Origin: Allobosea sp. UNC402CLCol
Lineage (GTDB): Bacteria; Pseudomonadota; Alphaproteobacteria; Rhizobiales; Beijerinckiaceae
DNA: 64,000 nt
NCBI RefSeq assembly: GCF_000745475.1
Contig: NZ_JQJJ01000002.1
Location: forward strand, 1 to 64,000
Direction: 5' to 3'
Below are positions 42,720 to 51,777 of the stretch, piece after piece (positions within the stretch are counted from its first letter, which is position 1; each line of letters opens with the position of its first letter). Both the position numbers and the translations under genes were made by a program. Under the pieces are notes generated by a model, which had not been told where the DNA came from, ran no database searches, and saw only the letters and a program-made list of their open reading frames with translations.

Positions 42720-43553
42720 TTACGAGCCGATGCGCAGGGGAGCGTCGAGCTTGCGCAGATATGAGATGACCGAGAGCGCGGTGATGCGGCCGGTCTTCGG
42801 GTTGTCGCTCGGCACGTTCTCGATGGTCATCGAGAAGCTGGCGGAATCGGCGTCGACCTCGATCGTGTGGGTGTTGCGGGTCAGCGCCGGGTCAGCCCAG
42901 ATTTCCAGCGTCGTCCGGTCCGGCCCGATGCCGGCGAGCGAGAGCGCCACGGCGACGTTGAGATTGGCCGGGAAGCCGATGGCGGCCTCGCGCGGCGTGC
43001 CGCTGAACACCCGCGTCGGCTCGGTCACGTCGTCGAGGGTGATGTTGTTCTCGATCAGATAGGGCGCGCCCACGAGGCCGCGCACCGGCTTGCGCGTGAT
43101 CATCCGGACCGAGCGGATCACCCCCTCGGCGGCGGCGGTGACCGCGTCGAGGCCGAGCAGGGCGCCGGTCGGCACGACGATCTGGCCGCCATGCTGGCGG
43201 GCGATCTCGATGAGCCCCTCATGCGAGAGGATGGCGCCGGAGCTCAGCACGATCACCGTCTTGCCGGCGCGCAGGAAGGGCTCGGCGATGGCCGGCAGAA
43301 GCGCGGCCGGCGCGCATTCGACGACGATGTCGGCGAGGGCTTCGAGCTCCTCGATCGCGACGACCGGGATCGGCCGGGAGAGATGGGCGAGACGCTCGCG
43401 CGCCTTGTCGCGGTCATTGGCGGAGACAGCGACGAGCTCGCAGCCGGGCACGCCCTGGTCGAGCACGCTGGCGATCTTGAGGCCGACGGCGCCGAGACCG
43501 GCGATGGCGACCCGCCGGCGCGGATGCGCGCCGGGTGAGGAAGGGGAAGTCAT
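42720..43553 (-). CDS. L-aspartate-dehydrogenase-like protein (NadX family)
   Basis: 277 residues. N-terminal Rossmann fold (RRVAIAGLGAVGLKIASVLD), then the DUF108/NadX core: VPTGALLGLDAV, GFPANLNVAVALSLAGIGPD and IENVPSDNPKTG. The family oxidises L-aspartate or other amino acids to imines/keto-acids. The start at 43553 drops a 17-residue N-terminal tail. Its place in an uptake operon suggests it acts on a nitrogen-containing intermediate rather than in NAD synthesis. Confidence 0.82.
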   Translation of the reverse strand: MTSPSSPGAHPRRRVAIAGLGAVGLKIASVLDQGVPGCELVAVSANDRDKARERLAHLSRPIPVVAIEELEALADIVVECAPAALLPAIAEPFLRAGKTVIVLSSGAILSHEGLIEIARQHGGQIVVPTGALLGLDAVTAAAEGVIRSVRMITRKPVRGLVGAPYLIENNITLDDVTEPTRVFSGTPREAAIGFPANLNVAVALSLAGIGPDRTTLEIWADPALTRNTHTIEVDADSASFSMTIENVPSDNPKTGRITALSVISYLRKLDAPLRIGS

Positions 43554-43569
43554 GGGCGTTTCCTTGCGA

Positions 43570-44457
43570 TCAGCCGGCAGACGGTGCCGGGAACAGGCTG
43601 GCATAGTGGCGCGCGCAGGCGCCGGCCGTGGTGAACCAGATGCGGTCCTGGTGCTTGTTGAGATGGTCGAGCACCCGGCGAAACTGCCGGATGCGGAAGG
43701 GCTGGCCGACGATGAAAGTGTGGATCGTCATGCCGTAGACCAGCGCCTGCTGCTCGGACTGGACGAGCATCTCCTCGAGATTGTCGATCGCCATATCGGC
43801 GAAGGCCTGCGCCGTGCCGTCATGCAGGACCACCATCGGCACGTCGTTGACCTCGTGCGGATAGGGCATCGCCAGCAGGGGACCGCCCTTGGTCTTCAGC
43901 CAGACCGGCTGGTCGTCCATCGGCCAGTCCATGGTGTAGCCGTAGCCGGCCTCAGCCAGCAGGTCCTCGGTGTTGGCGCTGGGATGGGCGCCGGGGCTCA
44001 TCCAGCCGGCGGGCGCGGCGCCCTCATGGCTCGCGATCGCCTGCGTCGCCTCGGCGATCAGGCGCCGCTCGGCCTCGATCTCCAGGCCGTTCTGGTGCTC
44101 GGAATTGGTGCGGCCATGGGCGACGATCTCGTCGCCGCGGCGGCGATGGGCCGCGACCAGCTCCGGGCAGTGCTCGTAGCATTCGGTGTTGAGCAGCACC
44201 GAGAGCGGCAGGCGGTACTCGTCGAACAGCTCGATCAGCCGCCAGCCGCCGACGCGGTTGCCGTATTCGCGCCAGGCCCAGTTGTAGGTGTTGGGGTGCT
44301 GGAGCCCGGGCGAATAAGGCAGGCCGAGCCCCGAGCCATAGGCGAAGTGCTCAACGCAGAGCGCGACATAGACCGCGAGCCGCTTGCCGCCCGGCCAGGT
44401 GAAGTCCGGCCGGTCGACGATCGGGGAGTAGGGGAAGCGTCCGGGGGTAGGCAGCAT
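43570..44457 (-). CDS. Polysaccharide-deacetylase / PuuE-like hydrolase
   Basis: 295 residues, NodB-homology barrel: GGKRLAVYVALCVEHFAYGS, EIVAHGRTNSEHQNGLEIEA and PGAHPSANTEDLLAEAGY. Members near this form include PuuE allantoinase and other amidohydrolase-like enzymes, so it may hydrolyse an N-acyl or cyclic amide bond. The DD metal motif of carbohydrate esterases is not obvious. 13 bp precede it after the binding-protein gene. Confidence 0.8.
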   Translation of the reverse strand: MLPTPGRFPYSPIVDRPDFTWPGGKRLAVYVALCVEHFAYGSGLGLPYSPGLQHPNTYNWAWREYGNRVGGWRLIELFDEYRLPLSVLLNTECYEHCPELVAAHRRRGDEIVAHGRTNSEHQNGLEIEAERRLIAEATQAIASHEGAAPAGWMSPGAHPSANTEDLLAEAGYGYTMDWPMDDQPVWLKTKGGPLLAMPYPHEVNDVPMVVLHDGTAQAFADMAIDNLEEMLVQSEQQALVYGMTIHTFIVGQPFRIRQFRRVLDHLNKHQDRIWFTTAGACARHYASLFPAPSAG

Positions 44458-44470
44458 GAGCGTGCGTCCG

Positions 44471-45427
44471 TCAGGGGCGATAATCGGCCGGCGCGACGAC
44501 CGAGGAGAGATCGACGGTCGCGACGTTCTCGCGCGTCACCAGCAGGGCCGGCAGCACGACGCGGGCCTCGACCGGTTGCTTGGCTGCGGCCTTCAGCGCC
44601 TGCGCCATCGCGGCCTTGCCCTGGGCGACAACCTGCTGGATCGAGGTGCAGGCGAGGTCGCCGTCCTTCAGCATCTGCTGGGCGGTTGGGCTGAAATTCG
44701 AGGCCGAGACCTTCACCGGCTTGCCTGCCGACTTGAAAGCCGAGACGACGCCCGCGGCCATGTCATCGGTCGCCGCATAGATACCGGCGAGGTCGGGGAA
44801 GCGCTGCGTCCAGTCCTCGGCGGTGCCGAGCGCGGCATTGCGGTTGTCGGCGAGGCGTGATTCCGCGACGATCTTGACGTCCGGCGCGGCTTTCGCCAGC
44901 GCCTCGCGGAAGCCTTTGGCGCGCAGGTCCGACCAGGCCTGGCCGGCGGGGCCCGCCATCATCGCGATCGTGCCCTTGCCGCCGACCGCCTTGGCAAGGC
45001 ATTCAGCCTGGAGCTTGCCCATGTCGGCATGGTCGGCGCTGACCAGCGAAGCGAGCTTCGGCGTGTTCGGTGGCGAGGAGATGCCGACGACCGGGATGCC
45101 AGCCTCGATCGCGCGCTCGACGATCGGCTTCACCGCATCGCCATTGGTGGCGCCGATCACGATCGCCGCGACCTTGCGCTGGATCAGGTCCTGCACCTGG
45201 GCGATCTGCTGCGAGGCGTTGGCGTCGCCGCCGGCATTGAGCTTCAGCACCTTGGCGCCGCCCGCCTTCGCCTCGCTCTCCATGCCGTAGACGGCCGAGA
45301 TCCAGAAGGAGGAGGCGAGGTTCGGCACGGCGATGCCGATCGTCTTCTCCTGGGCGAGGGCCGGCTGCGCCAGCGCGGCGGCAGCGATCGAGGCGAGCAG
45401 GAGGCTACGGCGGGACAGGAATGTCAT
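44471..45427 (-). CDS. Sugar-type ABC transporter substrate-binding protein
   Basis: 318 residues. Signal peptide (LLLASIAAAALAQPALAQ), then type I periplasmic binding-protein fold (Peripla_BP_4-like) with IGIAVPNLASSFWISAVYGM, ASQQIAQVQDLIQRKVAAIV and ATDDMAAGVVSAFKSAGKP. Binds the imported compound, whose identity is unknown. Start overlaps the permease stop by 4 bp. Confidence 0.9.
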   Translation of the reverse strand: MTFLSRRSLLLASIAAAALAQPALAQEKTIGIAVPNLASSFWISAVYGMESEAKAGGAKVLKLNAGGDANASQQIAQVQDLIQRKVAAIVIGATNGDAVKPIVERAIEAGIPVVGISSPPNTPKLASLVSADHADMGKLQAECLAKAVGGKGTIAMMAGPAGQAWSDLRAKGFREALAKAAPDVKIVAESRLADNRNAALGTAEDWTQRFPDLAGIYAATDDMAAGVVSAFKSAGKPVKVSASNFSPTAQQMLKDGDLACTSIQQVVAQGKAAMAQALKAAAKQPVEARVVLPALLVTRENVATVDLSSVVAPADYRP

Positions 45428-46389
45428 GGCGATACGTCCTTGGGCTGGCGGTTGCGGGTGAGAAGCGAGCGGAGGGCGGTATCCATCAGGCCGGAGCCGA
45501 GGATGACGAGGCCGACGGTGACCTGCGCCAGGAAGGGCGAGACACCGGTGAGGTTGAGCCCGGTCAGCACGACCTGGACAAAGAAGGCACCGGCCGCGAC
45601 CGCGATGGCGTTGGCGACGCCACCCGACAAAGCGGTCCCGCCGATGATCGCCGCGGCGATCGCCTGCAGCTCCATGCCGGCGCCTTCGGTCGGCAGGCCG
45701 GCGCCGGCCCGGGCCGTCATCAGCGCGCCTGCCAGGCCGGCGAAGAGGCCGCAGAGCTGGTAGGCGCGGATCTGGAGGGCGCCGGCATCGGCGCCGACCA
45801 GGCCCACGGCTTCGGGATTGGCGCCTAGCATCAGGATGCGCTTGCCGAGCGTGGCATGGCCCAGGAGGAACTGGGCGCCGAGGACGCAGGCAAGGGCGAG
45901 CCAGGCGAAGGGTGGCAGTCCGAGCGCGGGATCGAAGGCGAGGCTGGTGGCATGGCCGGCCTCGGCGAGCGGCACGGCCTGGCCATCATCGCTGACCAGC
46001 AAGGCGACGCCCTTCAGCGCGACGAGTGAGCCGAGCGTCGCGACGATGGGCTGGAGGGCAAGGCGGCCGACGAGCCAGCCATTCAGCGTGCCGCAGGCCA
46101 GGCCGACCAGTGGGGCGACAATCAGACCCGCCAGCCCGAAGCTGTTGGCCGCCATGGCGGCGAGCGTTCCCGCGAGCGCCGCGATCGCGCCGACCGAGAT
46201 GTCGAAGCCGCGAGCGGCAAGGGCGAACATCTGGCCGGTTGCGAGCAGGACGAGGACCCAGGCCTGGCCGGCGATGCTGGCGGCATTGCCGAGCGAGAGG
46301 AAGCCGGGTGCGATCGCGCCGAAGATCAGGCTGGCGGCGAGGATGCCGGCAGGGGCGACCAGGAGGCGGGGAGCGATGATCTGGTTCAT
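45424..46389 (-). CDS. ABC transporter permease (RbsC-like), second
   Basis: 321 residues with about nine hydrophobic segments. The conserved CUT2 loop DISVGAIAALAGTLAAMAAN and EGAGMELQAIAAAIIGGTAL identify it. ATG 46389 overlaps the previous permease by 4 bp. A longer open frame upstream is only a shadow of the first permease. Confidence 0.92.
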   Translation of the reverse strand: MNQIIAPRLLVAPAGILAASLIFGAIAPGFLSLGNAASIAGQAWVLVLLATGQMFALAARGFDISVGAIAALAGTLAAMAANSFGLAGLIVAPLVGLACGTLNGWLVGRLALQPIVATLGSLVALKGVALLVSDDGQAVPLAEAGHATSLAFDPALGLPPFAWLALACVLGAQFLLGHATLGKRILMLGANPEAVGLVGADAGALQIRAYQLCGLFAGLAGALMTARAGAGLPTEGAGMELQAIAAAIIGGTALSGGVANAIAVAAGAFFVQVVLTGLNLTGVSPFLAQVTVGLVILGSGLMDTALRSLLTRNRQPKDVSP

Positions 46390-47387
46390 CCGCGCCTCCC
46401 GGCGGTCAGCACGCGGACCGCGTTGCCGAGGAAGGCCCAGTCGCGCTGGAGCAAAACGGCGCCGATGACGAGTATGCCGAGCAGGATGAGCTGGTAGGCC
46501 GTCGGCAGGTTGAGCAGCACCACGATGTTGTTGAGCATGGCGACGATCAGCACGCCGCAGGCGACCTGCAGGACATTGCCGCGCCCGCCGCCGAGCGGCA
46601 GCCCGCCGACGGCGCAGGCGGCGATGGTCTCGAAGGGCAGGTTCGGCGCGAGCATGGGCTGGCCCGAGGCGACGCGGCTGGTCAGGATCACGGCGCCGAG
46701 CGCGCAGAACAGGCCGGCCACGGCATAACCGGCAAAGACGAGGCGAGGCACGGACAGTCCGGCGAGCCTGGCGGCCGTCGCATTGGCGCCGACCAGATAC
46801 CAGCCGCGCCCCAGCCGGGTCTCCGCCAGCAGCAGATGCAGTGCGGCGAAGGCGATGGCGGCACACAGGATCGGCACGGGGATGCCGAAGACACGGCCGC
46901 GGGCTGGGAAGGAGAAGGCGTTCGAGGGCGGCGCATCGATCGGCAGCCCGCCGGCGAGCCAGGCAGCGAGGCCCGAGGCGATCATCAGCATGCCCAGCGT
47001 CGCGATCACCGGCGGCACGGAAAAGCGGGCGACGAGCAGGCCGTTGATCATCCCGATCGCGACGATCAGCAGGCTGCCGAGGAGGAAGGCACCGACGACG
47101 CCGATTGTCGGCAGGGCCATGACGATGACGACGCTCGCCAGCGCCGCGGAGGCGCCGAAGGAGAACTCGATGCCGGCGAGGATGACGACGATAGCCTGGC
47201 CGCAGGCGACGATGCCGAGGATCGCAGCGATGCGCAGGACGTTCTCGACATTGCCGAGCGTGCCGAAGCGCGGCACCGCGAGGGCCGCCAGCCCGAAGAG
47301 CAGCGCCGCCACGATCAGAATGGCGGGCGGGCGCAGGAAGGCGGGCATGCCGGACGGGCCCCGGTCGCCGAGAGGGAAACTGCTCAT
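46386..47387 (-). CDS. ABC transporter permease (RbsC-like), first
   Basis: 333 residues. About nine membrane helices and the EAA-like block GIEFSFGASAALASVVIVMA, with NLPFETIAACAVGGLPLGGG near the end. It forms a heterodimeric channel with the following permease. Overlaps the ATPase gene by 4 bp. Confidence 0.92.
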   Translation of the reverse strand: MSSFPLGDRGPSGMPAFLRPPAILIVAALLFGLAALAVPRFGTLGNVENVLRIAAILGIVACGQAIVVILAGIEFSFGASAALASVVIVMALPTIGVVGAFLLGSLLIVAIGMINGLLVARFSVPPVIATLGMLMIASGLAAWLAGGLPIDAPPSNAFSFPARGRVFGIPVPILCAAIAFAALHLLLAETRLGRGWYLVGANATAARLAGLSVPRLVFAGYAVAGLFCALGAVILTSRVASGQPMLAPNLPFETIAACAVGGLPLGGGRGNVLQVACGVLIVAMLNNIVVLLNLPTAYQLILLGILVIGAVLLQRDWAFLGNAVRVLTAGRRG

Positions 47388-48886
47388 GCGGCGGCCTTTC
47401 CGGCGAGCGCGGCCATGATCGTCTCGGTCGAGGTGTCGCCGGGCAATTCCTTGGCAATCACCCCGTCGCGGACCACGAGGTAACGGTCGCAGAGCGCGGT
47501 CAGCTCATCGAGATCGCTCGATGTGATCAGGACAGCGACGCCGCTGCGGGCCATCTCAATGACGGCGCGATGGATCATGGCGCGGGCGGCGACATCGACA
47601 CCGCGCGTCGGCTCGAGCAGGACCAGCGCCCGCAGGTCCGGCAGCGCAAGGCAACGCGCGATCAGCAGCTTCTGCTGATTGCCGCCGCTGAAGCTTGCGG
47701 CCTCGGCATCAGGACGGGCCGGATGAAGGTGCAGGCGGCGCAGCAGCGGCTCGATCGCCGTGCGTTCGCGTGCCTTGCCGAGAAGGCCGCGGGCGGAGAA
47801 ACGCGACAGGGCGCTGGCGGAGGCGTTGCCGATCGCGCTGACCGGGGGAAACAGCCCCTCGGCATGGCGGTCGGCCGGGACATAGGCGACGCCGAGCCGG
47901 ACGGCTTCACGCCGGTCTCCAAGCGCGAAGCGCCGCTCGCCGACGGCGATCTCGCCTGTGCCGGGCGCGGCGCCGGCCATGGTGGCGGCGATGGCAAGCG
48001 CTCCGGAGCCGACCAGTCCGGCAAGGCCGACGATTTCGCCGGCACGCACCGAGAGATCGAGGCTGTGGCCGGTCGCCATGCGCACATTGACTGCAGTCAG
48101 GACAGGCTCCGTCCGGGCGCTGCCGGAACGATGCTCGTGCTCGATGTGCATGCCCAGCATCGCCTTGACCAGCGTGGCGCTGTCATGCCGGCCGATCGGG
48201 GCGGCGTCGATTACGGTCGCGCCGTCGCGCAGCACCGTGACCTCGTCGGCGAGACGCTCGATCTCGTCGAATTTGTGCGAGATGAAAAGGACGGCTGCAC
48301 CCTGCGTGCAGAGGTCGCGGACCACGGCGAAGAGCCGGTCGGCCTCTGCGCCGTTCAGCGCTGCGGTAGGTTCGTCGAGGACCAGGATCCGGCAATTCCG
48401 ACCGACGCCGCGGGCGATTTCGAGCAATTGGCGTTCGCCGAGCGAGAGCGACGAAACCGGGCGATCGAGATCGAGGTCGAGCCCGACCCGGGCGAGCCAC
48501 GCCTTGGCCTCGTCGCGCGGCACCAGTGCCCTGCCGCTGAGGCCGGCCTGGCCGGCGGCGAGCTGGAAGGCAGAGAGATTGTCGAGGACGGAGAGCTCGG
48601 GAAACAGGCTGAGATGCTGGTAGATCGGTACGATCCCAGCGGCGATCGCCTCGGCCACCGAGTGGAAGGCGACCGGCTTCCCACCAAGGGAGAGGCTGCC
48701 GCTGTCAGGTTTCACCGCGCCGACGATGATCTTGACCAAGGTCGACTTGCCAGCGCCGTTCTCGCCGAGGAGTGCATGGACGCGACCGGCGCGCAGCGTG
48801 AGATCAGTGCTGCGCAGCGCACAGGTCGCGCCATAGCGTTTGGCGATGTCGCGCATGGCGAGCGCGATCGCTGGCTCGATCGTCAT
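47384..48886 (-). CDS. ABC transporter ATP-binding protein (RbsA/MglA-like)
   Basis: 500 residues with two tandem nucleotide-binding domains: Walker A GENGAGKSTLVK with signature SLGERQLLEIARG in the first; the second keeps the signature SGGNQQKLLIARC but its P-loop is degenerate, as in RbsA. ATG 48886 (MTIEPAIALAMRDIAKRYG) follows GGGGA; an upstream GTG would add 14 residues. First gene of the minus-strand operon. Confidence 0.93.
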   Translation of the reverse strand: MTIEPAIALAMRDIAKRYGATCALRSTDLTLRAGRVHALLGENGAGKSTLVKIIVGAVKPDSGSLSLGGKPVAFHSVAEAIAAGIVPIYQHLSLFPELSVLDNLSAFQLAAGQAGLSGRALVPRDEAKAWLARVGLDLDLDRPVSSLSLGERQLLEIARGVGRNCRILVLDEPTAALNGAEADRLFAVVRDLCTQGAAVLFISHKFDEIERLADEVTVLRDGATVIDAAPIGRHDSATLVKAMLGMHIEHEHRSGSARTEPVLTAVNVRMATGHSLDLSVRAGEIVGLAGLVGSGALAIAATMAGAAPGTGEIAVGERRFALGDRREAVRLGVAYVPADRHAEGLFPPVSAIGNASASALSRFSARGLLGKARERTAIEPLLRRLHLHPARPDAEAASFSGGNQQKLLIARCLALPDLRALVLLEPTRGVDVAARAMIHRAVIEMARSGVAVLITSSDLDELTALCDRYLVVRDGVIAKELPGDTSTETIMAALAGKAAA

Positions 48887-48985
48887 CGGCAATTCCCCAT
48901 TCACCTGAAGCGGGCCTTTCGGCTGCACCGGTGTTGTCGTGACGATGGGACTGCCGCTCGATCGTCACAAACGAATTGTTCGGCG

Positions 48986-49014
48986 CTCATGCATGATCTA
49001 CTCTCATGCATGAG
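48986..49014. promoter_or_regulatory. Paired TCATGCATGA palindromes between ABC operon and LysR gene
   Basis: Two identical 10-bp palindromes TCATGCATGA at 48987-48996 and 49004-49013, 17 bp centre to centre, with a half copy (GATGCAT) at the LysR start. They lie in the 139-bp divergent region and are natural binding sites for the LysR-type regulator. Confidence 0.65.
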
Positions 49015-49025
49015 TGAGGTGATGC

Positions 49026-50009
49026 ATGCGAAAGAGGCGACTGCCGCCGTTGAATGCGCTGCGGGGCTTTGACGCCGCTGCGCGGCACCTCTCCTTCACC
49101 AAAGCGGCCCAGGAACTAAACCTGACGCAGGGCGCGGTCAGCCGGCAGGTCAGGGAACTCGAGCTCCATCTCGGGCAGGAGCTTTTTCACCGCCTGACCC
49201 GCAGGATCGAGCTCACCGCCGAGGGTGAGCAGTTCTTCCAGAGCGTGGAAAGCATGCTCGACGAGCTCGAGCGCGCCGCCGGCCGTTTCACCCGCCGCCG
49301 CGACCGAGCGACGTTGACGGTGTCCGTCCTGCCGACGATCGCCTCGGTCTGGCTGATGCCGCGGCTCCATCACTTCACCAGCCAGCACCCGGAGATCGAG
49401 CTGCGCGTCGTCTCGTCGATCGAGCCGGCCGACCTGCTCGCGCACGACGCGGATGTCGCGATCCGAGTCGGCCGCCTGCCGGGTCGGCACTATGAGCGCA
49501 ACCAACCGCGCATTGAATTGTCGATGCTGACGCGTTGGGACGGGGTCCATGCCGACGAACTCTTCCCGGATCGGCTCGTGCCGGTCTGTTCACCGGGCCT
49601 GATCGGCGAAACAGAGATCACTCCGGCCGATCTGGTGCGCTGGCCGCTGATCCATACTTCGACGCGCCGCCATGCCTGGCCGGATTGGCTCAAGGCCCAT
49701 GGCGTCCGCGCAGCGGTCGAGATCGAGCAGACGCTGCAGTTCGGACATTTCTTCATGTCGCTGGATGCGGCACGGCAGGGCCGCGGCATCGCGCTCGTGC
49801 CCGACATCGTGCTGGCGCATCCGGACGGGATGCGGGGGCTCGTCATGCCGGTGGCCGGCGATCTCGAAAGCGCAGGCGAGTACTATCTGCTGATCCACGA
49901 GACACGGCTGGATGAGCGCCACGTTCAACAGTTCCGCTCCTGGGCGCTCGCCGAGGCCTTCCGGGCGCGGGAGGCGCTGCCAGCGATGATGCATGAGCCA
50001 GCCTCATAG
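49026..50009 (+). CDS. LysR-family transcriptional regulator (GcvA-like)
   Basis: 327 residues. N-terminal HTH (ALRGFDAAARHLSFTKAAQE, then LNLTQGAVSRQVRELE) and a LysR effector domain of the GcvA type (LTVSVLPTIASVWLMPRLHH). Diverges from the ABC/catabolic operon and presumably controls it. The ATG at 49026 follows GTGAGG. Confidence 0.9.
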   Translation: MRKRRLPPLNALRGFDAAARHLSFTKAAQELNLTQGAVSRQVRELELHLGQELFHRLTRRIELTAEGEQFFQSVESMLDELERAAGRFTRRRDRATLTVSVLPTIASVWLMPRLHHFTSQHPEIELRVVSSIEPADLLAHDADVAIRVGRLPGRHYERNQPRIELSMLTRWDGVHADELFPDRLVPVCSPGLIGETEITPADLVRWPLIHTSTRRHAWPDWLKAHGVRAAVEIEQTLQFGHFFMSLDAARQGRGIALVPDIVLAHPDGMRGLVMPVAGDLESAGEYYLLIHETRLDERHVQQFRSWALAEAFRAREALPAMMHEPAS

Positions 50010-50084
50010 ATAAGCGGCTATTTTTTCGATTGTGAACCGGCTCTGCTTCGGTGCTGCTTCAGGCAACGAAACGAGGGGACAATC

Positions 50085-50591
50085 ATGCCGGGCTTCAAGG
50101 CTTTCGCCGTCGTATGGCTGTTGACAGGAACACAGGTTGCCATGAGTGCCGATATCGAACGTTTCCGGTTGGATGACGCATCGCCGTACAAGAACCAGTT
50201 CCTGGAATCGCTGCTGGTTCCCTCGGGGACCGATCTTCTGATGCTGAGCGGCGTGACTCCGCCGATCGTCGACGCGACGGTTCCAGATGACACCGTCGCC
50301 GCCTACGGCGACACCGAGACGCAGACGCGAGAGATACTCAAAGACATCGCTACCACGCTCGCCAAGCGCGGATTTGCGATGAGCGATGTCGTCAAGATGC
50401 AGGCTTTCCTCGTCGGCGATCCTGCGAAAGGCGGCAAAGCCGATTTTCAGGCCTTCTCGAAAGCCTATCTCGAATTCTTTGGCACATCCCAGAACCCCAA
50501 TATTCCGGTCCGCACACGTGCCCAGGTCACCAGCCTTGTCTGGCCGGGCTGGCTCGTGGAAATTGAGGTCATCGCGGCAAAGCGGCGCTGA
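50085..50591 (+). CDS. Exported RidA-family protein
   Basis: 168 residues. A signal-like N-terminus (FKAFAVVWLLTGTQVAMSA) precedes a RidA/YjgF domain (TQTREILKDIATTLAKRGFA, DVVKMQAFLV, NIPVRTRAQV, WLVEIEVIAAKRR). Cytoplasmic RidA hydrolyses reactive enamines/imines; the C-terminal Arg equivalent (VRTRAQV) is kept. Periplasmic members form a poorly studied subgroup. Adjacent to the LysR gene and may belong to the same metabolic theme. Confidence 0.82.
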   Translation: MPGFKAFAVVWLLTGTQVAMSADIERFRLDDASPYKNQFLESLLVPSGTDLLMLSGVTPPIVDATVPDDTVAAYGDTETQTREILKDIATTLAKRGFAMSDVVKMQAFLVGDPAKGGKADFQAFSKAYLEFFGTSQNPNIPVRTRAQVTSLVWPGWLVEIEVIAAKRR

Positions 50592-50718
50592 CTTCACGAG
50601 GGCAGAGTCCGGGACATCTGGCAAGATCGGGCCCATGACCTGTTGCCTGATCTGCCGAGTCCGAGGTTTGCAAGGGATCAGATGTGCGAGGCTCCCCATT
50701 GACCCCTCAGATAGTCGA

Positions 50719-50892
50719 TTAGGTGCCGGCTCCCCGGCAAGCTTCGACTGAAGAGATTTGGCCGCGATCGATCTGCGGCTGTGGGATGAAGTCAGCGCGA
50801 AGCCATGTGTCGAAGGTATCGACGCTGATCATCAGCATCTCAGCGGCCGTCTTTCGATCGACGAAGACGCGCTGAACCTGAGCGCGCGCCAT
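50719..50892 (-). CDS. Small excisionase-like HTH protein
   Basis: 57 residues: FVDRKTAAEMLMISVDTFDT followed by WLRADFIPQPQIDRGQI, the standard excisionase/AlpA-like winged helix. It follows the hypothetical gene at 50895 with 2 bp between. The integrase that usually accompanies such genes is missing downstream, so this is a leftover of an integrated element. Confidence 0.6.
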   Translation of the reverse strand: MARAQVQRVFVDRKTAAEMLMISVDTFDTWLRADFIPQPQIDRGQISSVEACRGAGT

Positions 50893-50894
50893 GG

Positions 50895-51155
50895 CTATGC
50901 CCTCCTCAGCGCGTTGCCGGAGGAGACCATGCGAAAGCCGGCCTCGAACTCGAGATCGACGCTGTTCATCGTGCCGCGCGCGAAGACCCAACAGCGCTGG
51001 CCTTTGCGGCCGTGGTGGTCCCAGCGATACCGATAGACCTGAGCTGATTGGCTGCCGACGCTCTGCCCGGGGGTGACGGCGCCATGGGAACAGGCCAGGA
51101 CGCTGCAACGTCCGCTCCCAAATGGGTCGCTCGACATCGTAGCGCGCGGCGTCAA
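50895..51155 (-). CDS. Hypothetical protein of integrative-element debris
   Basis: Up to 86 residues; only the second half looks protein-like (YRYRWDHHGRKGQRCWVF, then GTMNSVDLEFEAGFRMVSS). Such short basic proteins occur next to phage-like HTH genes in Rhizobiales. The true start may be internal. Confidence 0.5.
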   Translation of the reverse strand: MTPRATMSSDPFGSGRCSVLACSHGAVTPGQSVGSQSAQVYRYRWDHHGRKGQRCWVFARGTMNSVDLEFEAGFRMVSSGNALRRA

Positions 51156-51327
51156 GCAGGATGGCCCAGGCGAGGTGCTGCCCCCCCGCAGTCGCCCCGC
51201 CTCAGCAAGGCGACCTGTTCTGAACGTCAGAAATCAAAGCTGGGTTTTGCAGATCTATTGCCAAATGAAAACTCTATAATAAAAGGAGCGAAGCGTAAGC
51301 TCTCTGCAATGCCCACGGAGTTTGGAA

Positions 51328-51777
51328 ATGTCGGAAAACAACGAAGCGCTCGTCGACTTGGTCGCGCATATCGTTTCGGCATTCGTCGGGCACAATAGCG
51401 TGCCGATGGCCGAGCTTCCGGCGTTGATTGCTAGCACGCACGCAGCGCTCACTGGGCTTGGTCAGGCTCCGGCGTCGGCTCCCGAAGAAAAGGCGACCCC
51501 GGCCGTATCAATCAAGAAATCCATTACGTCCGATTTCCTGATTTGCCTGGAAGACGGCAAGAAGTTTAAATCGCTTAAGCGTCACCTTCGTACAGCGTTC
51601 GACATGACGCCCGATCAGTACCGCGTGAAGTGGAATCTGCCTCCGGACTATCCGATGGTCGCGCCGAACTACGCTGAGGCCCGCTCTAATCTGGCCAAGT
51701 CCCTGGGCCTAGGCCTGCAGCGTCGGAAGACGGTGCCGGCGGCTCCGAAGCGTGATCGGGCCAAGGCTTCAGCCTGA
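51328..51777 (+). CDS. MucR/Ros-family zinc-finger regulator
   Basis: 149 residues. Central zinc-finger region ICLEDGKKFKSLKRHLRTAF then MTPDQYRVKWNLPPDYPMVA is diagnostic of MucR/Ros. ATG 51328 is used. These proteins bind AT-rich DNA and silence or activate exopolysaccharide, motility and acquired genes in Rhizobiales. A TATAAT at 51275 marks its probable promoter. Confidence 0.9.
   Translation: MSENNEALVDLVAHIVSAFVGHNSVPMAELPALIASTHAALTGLGQAPASAPEEKATPAVSIKKSITSDFLICLEDGKKFKSLKRHLRTAFDMTPDQYRVKWNLPPDYPMVAPNYAEARSNLAKSLGLGLQRRKTVPAAPKRDRAKASA

Noticed and set aside
45424..47457. 677-codon minus-strand frame across both permeases
   Set aside because: The upstream part is out of frame with the first permease and has shadow composition; two separate permeases with a 4-bp overlap explain it.
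50025..50060. Terminator after the LysR gene
   Set aside because: The T-run is there, but the preceding stem has only about four base pairs.
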